DNA of 38,439 nucleotides from Verrucomicrobiota bacterium (GTDB taxonomy: Bacteria > Verrucomicrobiota > Verrucomicrobiia > Limisphaerales > UBA9464), in assembly GCA_025363585.1 (NCBI GenBank), contig JANYDN010000023.1, forward strand, positions 1-38,439. The letters are read 5' to 3'. The translations under genes and the position numbers were made by a program. Shown here in pieces: positions 7,987 to 14,678 of the stretch (position 1 is its first letter; each line of letters opens with the position of its first letter). Under the pieces are notes generated by a model. It was not told the origin of the DNA, ran no database searches, and saw only the letters and a program-made list of their open reading frames with translations.

Positions 7987-8261
7987 GCTAGCCGGCGCGG
8001 TGCGGATGGCGGGTGGCCAGACCCTCGCGAATCGACGGGGCCGGGGCGTGGTATCACCTCATGAATCACAGGAATGGGGGCGAACTGGCCCCACGTCCCG
8101 GTAGTCGGCGGGCCATTGAGGGTGTTCGGGGTCCCGTTCTGGTAGGTCGCGAGGCGCCGGAAGACCTCCTCGCTGAGGATGACCCAGTTCTGCTGGGACA
8201 AGGCAACGAAGCTAGCGGCGTCGCTGACGTTGAACAGTCGGCCGGGGGCGATGGTGCTCAT
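7987..8261 (-). pseudogene. Unknown cassette protein, copy 3
   Basis: It starts MSTIAPGRLFNVSDAASFVA at 8261 (minus strand) and matches copy 1 over about 75 residues. Compared with copy 1, codon changes near the N-terminus (CTC/CTG, GCC/GCT, GTG/GTT, GCG/GCC, CTG/TTG) are all synonymous. After DSRG the frame differs by an indel from copy 1 and reads on past the tag, so the true C-terminus is missing. The start codon overlaps the stop of the preceding frame (ATGA). Confidence 0.5.
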
Positions 8262-8345
8262 GTGCGTCTCACGGTGATCTCGTCGAAGTTGAGGCTCCGC
8301 AGGCCGGCCAACGAGTAGAGGGCCAGCGCCGAAGGACCGCACGAC
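8258..8345 (-). pseudogene. 3' end of an unknown gene preceding the cassette gene
   Basis: The frame ending LYSLAGLRSLNFDEITVRRT has its TGA overlapping the ATG of the cassette gene, so the two were once translationally coupled. Copy 1 retains only the last nine residues (FYKTTVRRT). The frame cannot be followed convincingly beyond about 8345, where the zeta-toxin upstream region begins. Family unknown. Confidence 0.35.
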
Positions 8346-8386
8346 AGACCGTCTTTCTTGTTTCGTTCCGCACCCAACTCCCGATC

Positions 8387-8923
8387 ATGTCGGCCGATTC
8401 GCGAAGTCCGACTATGCCGATTTGCCTGATCATTGCCGGGCCGAATGGCGCGGGAAAAACAACGTTTGCCCGCGAGTTCCTGCTTCGGGAAGCTGGCATC
8501 GTTCACTTCGTCAACGCCGACCTCATCGCCGCGGGGCTTTCTCCCCTGAAACCCGAGTTGGCGGCGCTAGCCGCCGGGCGGTTCCTACTTTCCGAATTGG
8601 ACCGACTCGCCGCCGCGCGACTTGACTTCGCCTTTGAGAGCACCCTAAGCGGACGGAACTATGTGACCCGGCTACGAGCTTGGAAGGCTGCCGGTTATCA
8701 GGTAAAAATCATCTTTCTCCGCCTGTCGACCGTCCGACTTGCACTTCGCCGCGTCTCGAGTCGAGTCCGGCAGGGAGGCCATCCGGTGCCGGCCGCCGAC
8801 GTGCGGCGACGATTTCACCGTGGGTTACTCAATTTCCAAAACATCTATCGCCCACTGGCGGATTCATGGGCAGTCTATGACAACTCTGCGGACCATGTTC
8901 GCCTAATTGAAGAAGGAACCTGA
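8387..8923 (+). CDS. Zeta-toxin-like P-loop kinase
   Basis: This is a 178-aa protein. Walker [10 protein letters not shown] is at residues 18-26, the substrate-binding [13 protein letters not shown] has its Asp at 45, and FESTLSG is at 83-89. An Arg-rich lid region ([20 protein letters not shown]) and the family-typical tail WAVYDNS are also present. Zeta toxins phosphorylate UDP-N-acetylglucosamine and block wall synthesis; members of this short COG4185-like branch are less well characterised. An internal ATG at 8414 would remove nine residues without touching the P-loop. The stop overlaps the start of a 49-aa basic protein (TGATG). A second, 5'-deleted copy lies at 4517-4601. Confidence 0.88.
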   Translation: MSADSRSPTMPICLIIAGPNGAGKTTFAREFLLREAGIVHFVNADLIAAGLSPLKPELAALAAGRFLLSELDRLAAARLDFAFESTLSGRNYVTRLRAWKAAGYQVKIIFLRLSTVRLALRRVSSRVRQGGHPVPAADVRRRFHRGLLNFQNIYRPLADSWAVYDNSADHVRLIEEGT

Positions 8924-9072
8924 TGTCCACGATCAAGCCGAGGACCGAATTGGCAAAGGCGGCAGGCAGGGCATTGCGTCGAGCCGCAAAGCAAGCGCGG
9001 GTAGTCGCTCGCCGGTACGGCACCCCGATTTACGTCCAATCCAACGGCAAAGTGGTCGCCCGAAAGCCGTAA
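8923..9072 (+). CDS. Small basic protein, copy 2, coupled to zeta-like toxin
   Basis: This 49-aa protein begins [20 protein letters not shown] and ends [13 protein letters not shown]. It overlaps the toxin stop by one base in a TGATG arrangement. It is paralogous to 4601-4750. No conventional epsilon antitoxin lies upstream of the toxin, which makes this coupled gene the obvious candidate for antitoxin or regulator; that is inference. A Lys/Arg-rich helix followed by a short hairpin would also suit nucleic-acid binding. Confidence 0.65.
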   Translation: MSTIKPRTELAKAAGRALRRAAKQARVVARRYGTPIYVQSNGKVVARKP

Positions 9073-9129
9073 GCAAAGCGAACGCGGCGGCCATGCCGCA
9101 ACCAGCGATCGCGCGCAAGCCACCTCGAC

Positions 9130-9215
9130 ATGAAAGGCCACACGGGCATCGGCCGGGCATCCATAGCGGGTGGCCAACCGCCCGCGGAATCCGGATCACG
9201 GCGAAGATGCAGGGC
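9130..9215 (+). pseudogene. Decayed DUF433 gene remnant
   Basis: This segment lies in the same place, 57 bp after the small basic gene, as DUF433 does in copy 1 (59 bp). It begins ATGAAAGGCCACACGGGCAT, aligning with ATGGAAGACCGCATCGTCAT. After frame changes it reads [18 protein letters not shown], recognisably the VCNGRPIVRGTRITART region. Indels and loss of the second half show it is non-functional. Confidence 0.6.
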
Positions 9216-9245
9216 CCGTACGGATTTCCGGTGGTTGATTTCGGC

Positions 9246-10172
9246 ATGATCACTTCGGACAAGCGCGGATCCGGTTGCGACCGGCGGAATGCGTTCACCC
9301 TCGTCGAACTGCTGGTGGTGATCGCCATCGTCGCCCTCCTCGGCGCGCTCCTGCTCCCGGCGCTGGCCAAGGCCCGCGAGACCGGACGCCGCTCGGCCTG
9401 CCTCTCGAATCTCCGCCAGGTGGCGCTGGCCGCCCGGCTCTACATGGACGACCACGGAGGCGGGCTTTTCCATCACCACGAGGGTTGGGTGCTCGACGAC
9501 GGCACGCAGGTGGACACGCTTCCCTCCACCGCCGCGGCGTGCGCGGGTGGCGGTTCGGGCAACAGCCAGGCGGAAAAGCCCTGGGTGATCCTGCTCCAGC
9601 CTTATATGGGCGGCCGCCGGGCGGCGTTTTGCCCGGCCGACCGGACGCGTCGTTCGCGGGTTCTGGCGACCGATCTGGCCGGCTACAACGGGGGAATCAC
9701 CGACGGCGGACAGAGCCCGCCGCCGAATTCCGAACTGGCACTCGCGCGCGCCGAAAACCTCACCATCCAAAGCTACCTGCTCAATTCGATCTTCACCCAC
9801 AAATGCGCCCGCTATGCGGTCGAGGGCTCGCTTGGCGGCTTCGCGACCGACGCGGCGGTCAACGCGTTGCCGAACCCAAACCTCATCATGTTTTCCGAGC
9901 GGAATTCCGAAGCCCTCGACTCGCCGGACAATCCGGAGTTCGGCAATGTGGGGCAGGACGACTACGACGCTTGGGTCGGGGAATCGGCGCTTGTCAGGTG
10001 GGGTTCGGGCGCGTTCTCCGACCAGGGTTGGATCCGGTACAACCGCCATCCGGCGGGCGCAAACTACGTGTTCACGGACGGCCACGTGGAAGGCCTTCGC
10101 TGGCGCGACGCACGGCTGCACCACTACCCGGACCACCGCGTGCGCAATCCTTTGGCCGGGCCTCCCGACTGA
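9246..10172 (+). CDS. Prepilin-like secreted protein with H-X9-DG C-terminus
   Basis: This is a 308-aa protein. After a short charged leader it has a type IV prepilin-like methylation/transmembrane segment, [20 protein letters not shown], with the Glu five residues into the hydrophobic helix. The C-terminal part ends with a His followed nine residues later by DG ([13 protein letters not shown]), the hallmark of the abundant PVC-group H-X9-DG proteins, which are thought to be secreted through type II secretion/pseudopilus-like systems. The frame is open upstream through the DUF433 remnant; ATG 9246 gives a leader of normal length, and ATG 9207 is an alternative. It stands alone, with no pilus assembly genes nearby. 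Confidence 0.85.
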   Translation: MITSDKRGSGCDRRNAFTLVELLVVIAIVALLGALLLPALAKARETGRRSACLSNLRQVALAARLYMDDHGGGLFHHHEGWVLDDGTQVDTLPSTAAACAGGGSGNSQAEKPWVILLQPYMGGRRAAFCPADRTRRSRVLATDLAGYNGGITDGGQSPPPNSELALARAENLTIQSYLLNSIFTHKCARYAVEGSLGGFATDAAVNALPNPNLIMFSERNSEALDSPDNPEFGNVGQDDYDAWVGESALVRWGSGAFSDQGWIRYNRHPAGANYVFTDGHVEGLRWRDARLHHYPDHRVRNPLAGPPD

Positions 10173-10311
10173 TGCTCGCGGGAGCCCTCCCGCTCTTCCT
10201 TGTTGTCGGACGCCCTTTGCCCGACGGCTCGATATCCGCGCCCACCCGCACGGTTTTCCGCGATCGCGCGATATCAACAAGCCGCGGCAAGCGCGAATGC
10301 CCCCGAGAAGC
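10173..10311. other. Spacer between prepilin-like gene and tag copy 5
   Basis: No gene is seen. It contains GCGCGATATCAACAAGCCGC near 10264-10290, similar to GCGCGATATCAAGCCGTGGC at 19639-19660, possibly another minor dispersed repeat. Confidence 0.3.
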
Positions 10312-10344
10312 GCCATTAGGGTCAGATCTATACTTTTGACATTT
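10312..10344 (+). repeat. Tag repeat copy 5
   Basis: CCATTAGGGTCAGATCTATA then CTTTTGACATTTC. As at 5000, it borders a minus-strand remnant containing AVRRF. Confidence 0.8.
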
Positions 10345-10545
10345 CATCCGGCGACGCCCTCGCGAAGACCCCTATCCCAGGGTTGCCCGGGACCCGCTTC
10401 ATGAACCGCCGGACTGCTGGCGCCGCCGCCACGCGGATTATCCCGTGCTCATTACCGGCCACCTCCGGCATCCAACTCCGGTCGGGCTCCCCGCGGCAGA
10501 GGAGCTTGCCCCCGTTCCCCCGGCCCATGGCGTGACGCTTCGGAC
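10345..10545 (-). pseudogene. Possible C-terminal remnant of a tag-associated transposase, copy 2
   Basis: The minus-strand reading SWMPEVAGNEHG, then APAVRRFMKRVPGNPG, aligns with the remnant at 5025-5285, followed by a frame change before the tag. The DNA similarity covers about 200 bp. It is decayed, with no catalytic domain. The assignment to a REP-associated tyrosine transposase rests on position next to the tag and the short basic helix. Confidence 0.35.
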
Positions 10546-10574
10546 TCCGAAGAGTCCGGGGTGAAAGTTTCACC
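10538..10574. promoter_or_regulatory. Cluster of overlapping inverted repeats upstream of the LVIVD gene
   Basis: Three perfect inverted repeats sit together: CTTCGG/CCGAAG (10538-10552), GGACTC-CGAA-GAGTCC (10542-10557) and GGTGAAA-G-TTTCACC (10560-10574). The first two are mutually exclusive stems. They end about 120 bp before the LVIVD start, so operator or leader-hairpin roles are possible; alternatively they end the debris to the left. Confidence 0.3.
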
Positions 10575-10693
10575 GCGCATCCTGCGCCCGCGGCAATCGT
10601 GGCCGGGCAACGAGTCTTCAAGATTCTTGGCCCAAACCGTCCCGGAACATCGCGCTGGTGGGTGAACGGCCATTCACGGCCTGAGAAGAACCT

Positions 10694-13600
10694 ATGCACG
10701 TCATGAAAACCCGAAGACTCCACCACATCGTTCTCGGCTGCCTGATATTGGTCGCCGGGTGGCTTACCTGTCCGGCCTTGGGCCAGGGCAGCACGCCGCA
10801 GAACCTCAGTTGGGCGGGAAGCGATCACGCCATCCTCGCCCTCGACACGCCTCATCCACTCACGGCCACGGCGAGCAGCGGGCTGCCGGTCGGTTTCCGC
10901 GTGGACGCGGGCCCGGCCACGATCACCGCCGGCACCCTGAACATCACCGGCCAGGGCACCTTGCGGGTGACGGCCGAACAGGCGGGCGACGGCACGTTCG
11001 CGGCAGTGCACGAAACGCGGACCTTCAACGAGCGGCAGGCGGTCTTCACCCCGCGCGGCTCCATCGCCTCCGCCAAAATCACGTTCGGTGTCGATGTGGC
11101 GGGCGACTACGCCTATATGGCCGATTGGGGTGCGGGGCTGCAAATCGTGGACGTGAGCAACCCCGGCATTCCGGTCCGGGCGGCGCTGTTCAACACGCCC
11201 GGCGAGTGCTTCGGCGTCCACGTCGTCGATCACCTGGCCTACGTGGCGGATGGCAGCAAGGGCCTGCAGATTCTGGATGTGAGCGATCCGGCCAATCCGG
11301 TGCGGGTGGGCGCCTTCCTCACGGGCGGCACCGCCATGAAGGTACAGGTGGTGGGCACCGTGGCCTATGTGGCGGCCTTGAGCGCCGACCTCCAGGTGAT
11401 TGATGTCAGTGATCCCACCGCTCCCAAACGCCTGGCGAAGGTCAATCTCGCCGGTGATGCCATCGGGCTGAAAGTGGTCGGTAACCTTGCGTATGTGGCG
11501 GCCGGCGGCAGCGGGCTGCATGTGCTCGATGTCAGCAATCCGGCCAGCCCGGTGCGGTTGGCCACGCTGGGCGGATTGGGCGTGGTCTCCAGCGTGGATG
11601 TGGCGGGCAACCGGGCCTGTGTCGTCTCCAGCTCCGGCCTGGAGGTGCTGGATGTCTCTACGCCGGCCGCACCGGTGCGGCTGGCCGAAATGAGCCTGTT
11701 CATCCCCGGACTCGGTGGCGGCGGCGTCTTCATTCCGGGGCTGCCAGCCATCTACGGCGACGTGCAGATCGTGGACGGCTTGGCCTATGTGGTCAATTTC
11801 GGGAACCTCCAGCTCATCGAGTTCGGCGATCCCACGCAGCCGCGCCGGCTGGGCTACCTTCAAGGTGGGGGCGATGGGAAGGGCGTGAGGGTGGCCGGTT
11901 CGACGGTCTATGTGGGTGACGCCACCGCCGGGCTCCGTGTCGTGAACACCCGTCTGGCCTACCCGCAGACAGTGACCTGGACGGACAACACGGTTTCCAT
12001 CGTGCCGCTCGACACGCCGCATCCCCTCGGCGCCACCGCCAGCAGCGGCCTGCCCATCACCGTGCGGGTCGCGGCCGGGCCGGCCACGCTGGCCAACGGG
12101 CAATTGACCGTGACCGGGCCGGGCACCGTGTCGGTGGTCGCCGAGCAACCCGGCGACGCGGCGTATCTGCCGGTGCACGCGGCGCGGGCCTTCAACGTGC
12201 GCCAGGCGCAGCTTTCTCTCGTGGGCCTGAGTCCCCGCCCCGTCGCCCAAGGGAGCGCGACGGATCTGCAGGTGGCCGGCAATCTCGCCTACGTGACGGA
12301 CCAGGGTCTCTTTGATGGAACGGCGTTCGCCGATGGCGGACTGCGGATCCTGGATGTGAGCCAGCCGGGTGCGCCGGTCCAAGTGGGCCGCTACACCAGC
12401 CCCGGCTCGCTCCAGGCGGTCCGGGTGGCGGGTTCCCTCGCCTATTTGGCGGCCGGCCCGGGCGGCCTGGAAATTGTAGACGTCGGCAACCCCGCCAACC
12501 CGCGCCTGCTGGGCAGCTACGCCGGCAGCAACCTCAATGCCGTGTGGGTGACAGGCGACCGGGCCTACGCGACCAGTTCCACCGAGGGACTGCTGGTGCT
12601 GGATGTCAGCAATCCCGCCAATCCATTCCTGCTGGGCTCCGTTCTGGTCGCCCAGGCGTCCGCTGTGGAAGTGAGCGGGAATTTCGCCTATGTGACGACG
12701 ACTGCGGGTCAGAACGGTGCGATCCAGGTGGTGGATGTCAGCGACCCGGCTGCTCCCGTGGCAGGGGCCAGAATCACCCCTACCGGCTACCTTCGGGGTT
12801 TGCACATCGCGGGAAACCACGCCTACGTGGCCGTGATAAGTTTGACGACCCCCGTGGAGGTTTTTGACCTGAGCCAGCCGGCCAACCCGGTGCGGGTCGG
12901 CGGCATCGATTCGTCCGAGGTTTCCGGCTACTCCATGGATGTGGCAGACAGCCACCTCTTTTCGGACACCAGCTCCAATGGCATCAGCGTGTTCGATGTC
13001 AGCAACCCGGCCGAACCGCTCCCCGTGGGCCGCGTGGCGTTGCCTTCGGGGGCCACGGCTCTTCGGGCAGTGGGCCACACCCTCTACGCCCTGACCTACC
13101 AGGGTTTGCTGATCTTGGAACTGCGGTTGGGTTATCCCCAGACGCTGGTCTGGAGCGGCGCCGACGGCCCCATCCCGACGTTGCACACGGCCCACCCGTT
13201 GGGTGCCATCGCCAACAGCGGCCTGCCGGTCACGCTCCGGGTGGAGTTCGGACCCGCCACGCTGGCCGATGGAAAACTGACCCTCTCCGCCGCCGGCCTC
13301 GTCCAAGTGACGGCCGAGCAGCCGGGCGACGCGACGTATCTGCCGGTGCACGAGACGCGCGGCTTCAACGGGCGGCAGGCCACGCTGAGCCTGCGGGGTG
13401 GACTTTCCAGCAACGGCGATGCCCAGGTGGTACGGGTCGTGGGCAACCGGGCTTACGTGGGCGACCAAGGCACCGGTGCGAAACGCGGCCTCCGGATTTT
13501 GGACGTCAGCGACCCCACACACCCGGTGCAATTGGGGTTCCTCCGGATGTCGGCCCGAATTTACGCCGTGCAGGTGGTCGGGAACCTCGCGTATCTGGCG

Positions 13601-14524
13601 GACCCCGGCAACGACGACGGCGATGGGGGCGGCCTGCGGGTGGTGGATGTGAGCGATCCCACCCGTCCCACGCTGGCGGGAGGCATCACGACCGATGCCG
13701 GTGCCAGTGACGTGCAGGTGGCGGGCAGCATGGCCTACGTGGCCCACGGGGGCTCGCTGCGCGTGTATGATGTCGGCAACCCGGCGAATCCCGTCCCGAT
13801 GGGCCGGCTGGACATGCCCGCGGGTGGTGCCTGGAACGTGCGCGTGGTGGGCAACCACGCCTACATCGGCGAAGGCCTTGGACTCGCGGTGGTGGACGTG
13901 AGCAATCCCGCCAGCCCGGTGCGCGTGGGACGGGCGGGAACCTTCGACTATATCGACGGCCTTGAAGTGGTCGGCAGCCATGCCTACCTCGTGTCCGCGG
14001 TCGGCAACGGCGGATACTTGGAAGTGGTGGACGTCAGCCAGCCGGATCGCCCGGTCACGGTGGGCCACCTGGCCTTGACGAGCAACGCCGCGCAGGTGCG
14101 CGTGGTGGACAACACAGCCTATGTGACGGCCTGGAACGGCGGCCTGCAGGTGGTGGATGTGACCAACCCGGCCGTGCCCATGTTGCTAGGGAGCATTGCC
14201 ACCCTCGACTCGGCCGCGGCCGTGGATGTGGCCGGAAACCTCGCCTACGTGGCCGCCGCCTCCGCCGGCCTGCAGATCATCGAAGTGCGGTTGAGCACGC
14301 CCCAGGTTGCCCTGCCGGGCCTCCGCGTGGGTGCGGTGGGCAGGCAGCTTGAAATGGCGTGGCCCGCCGCCCTCGCCGGGGCGAAGCTTCAGCACCGGGA
14401 ATCCTTCGCGCCGGAACACGCCTGGCAGGATGTGCCCGCGGCACTCGTGGAGGTGAATGGCGAAGTCCGGGTGAACCTCGAGGCCGTCGGCAACGCCGGC
14501 TACTTCCGGCTGTTCCTGCCGTGA
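10694..14524 (+). CDS. Secreted triple-module LVIVD beta-propeller protein
   Basis: The protein is 1276 aa. An N-terminal signal peptide (about 1-32, LVAGWLTCPALGQG) is followed by three modules of about 390 residues. Each begins with an 85-residue beta-sandwich-like domain (around 33, 421 and 812: TPHPLxATASSGLP, then VTAEQPGD and ATYLPVHE) and continues with a propeller of LVIVD repeats of the form LQVVDVSNPANPVRVG. A 70-residue beta domain ends the protein (FRLFLP). LVIVD proteins are thought to act as extracellular binding or scaffold proteins; no enzymatic motif is seen. A second ATG nine bases downstream is possible. An inverted repeat follows the stop. Confidence 0.9.
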   Translation: MHVMKTRRLHHIVLGCLILVAGWLTCPALGQGSTPQNLSWAGSDHAILALDTPHPLTATASSGLPVGFRVDAGPATITAGTLNITGQGTLRVTAEQAGDGTFAAVHETRTFNERQAVFTPRGSIASAKITFGVDVAGDYAYMADWGAGLQIVDVSNPGIPVRAALFNTPGECFGVHVVDHLAYVADGSKGLQILDVSDPANPVRVGAFLTGGTAMKVQVVGTVAYVAALSADLQVIDVSDPTAPKRLAKVNLAGDAIGLKVVGNLAYVAAGGSGLHVLDVSNPASPVRLATLGGLGVVSSVDVAGNRACVVSSSGLEVLDVSTPAAPVRLAEMSLFIPGLGGGGVFIPGLPAIYGDVQIVDGLAYVVNFGNLQLIEFGDPTQPRRLGYLQGGGDGKGVRVAGSTVYVGDATAGLRVVNTRLAYPQTVTWTDNTVSIVPLDTPHPLGATASSGLPITVRVAAGPATLANGQLTVTGPGTVSVVAEQPGDAAYLPVHAARAFNVRQAQLSLVGLSPRPVAQGSATDLQVAGNLAYVTDQGLFDGTAFADGGLRILDVSQPGAPVQVGRYTSPGSLQAVRVAGSLAYLAAGPGGLEIVDVGNPANPRLLGSYAGSNLNAVWVTGDRAYATSSTEGLLVLDVSNPANPFLLGSVLVAQASAVEVSGNFAYVTTTAGQNGAIQVVDVSDPAAPVAGARITPTGYLRGLHIAGNHAYVAVISLTTPVEVFDLSQPANPVRVGGIDSSEVSGYSMDVADSHLFSDTSSNGISVFDVSNPAEPLPVGRVALPSGATALRAVGHTLYALTYQGLLILELRLGYPQTLVWSGADGPIPTLHTAHPLGAIANSGLPVTLRVEFGPATLADGKLTLSAAGLVQVTAEQPGDATYLPVHETRGFNGRQATLSLRGGLSSNGDAQVVRVVGNRAYVGDQGTGAKRGLRILDVSDPTHPVQLGFLRMSARIYAVQVVGNLAYLADPGNDDGDGGGLRVVDVSDPTRPTLAGGITTDAGASDVQVAGSMAYVAHGGSLRVYDVGNPANPVPMGRLDMPAGGAWNVRVVGNHAYIGEGLGLAVVDVSNPASPVRVGRAGTFDYIDGLEVVGSHAYLVSAVGNGGYLEVVDVSQPDRPVTVGHLALTSNAAQVRVVDNTAYVTAWNGGLQVVDVTNPAVPMLLGSIATLDSAAAVDVAGNLAYVAAASAGLQIIEVRLSTPQVALPGLRVGAVGRQLEMAWPAALAGAKLQHRESFAPEHAWQDVPAALVEVNGEVRVNLEAVGNAGYFRLFLP

Positions 14525-14539
14525 AGCGGGATGATTTGT

Positions 14540-14596
14540 CCCCGCGTGTGCGGGGCGGGGAGTCCCGGTGGGAAAACCGTGTGCCCGCCGGGACTC
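14540..14596 (+). terminator. Two consecutive hairpins after the LVIVD gene
   Basis: CCCCGC-GTGT-GCGGGG (14540-14555) is followed by GAGTCCCGGTGGG (14560-14572) pairing with CCCGCCGGGACTC (14584-14596), with one G-T wobble. They lie 16-72 bp after the stop and before the kinase gene. There is no T-run, so strength as an intrinsic terminator is uncertain. Confidence 0.5.
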
Positions 14597-14678
14597 GCTT
14601 TCGCAATGCATCCCCTCAAGCTGACCCAAGTCCCTTGGAAACGGCGCGTTGATCAGTGACACGAACCGGATTCGGCCC

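Noticed and set aside
8907-9245. Upstream extension of the prepilin-like gene by 113 codons
   Set aside because: That part is out of frame with the 49-aa gene and DUF433 remnant that occupy the DNA. A leader that long would not suit a prepilin-type signal.
10328-14068. 1246-aa open frame on the minus strand
   Set aside because: It is antisense to the LVIVD gene. Its periodic GVADxxHxQAA-like pattern mirrors the repeats on the plus strand, and it lacks a domain or start site. Only its last part (10345-10545) coincides with a real remnant.
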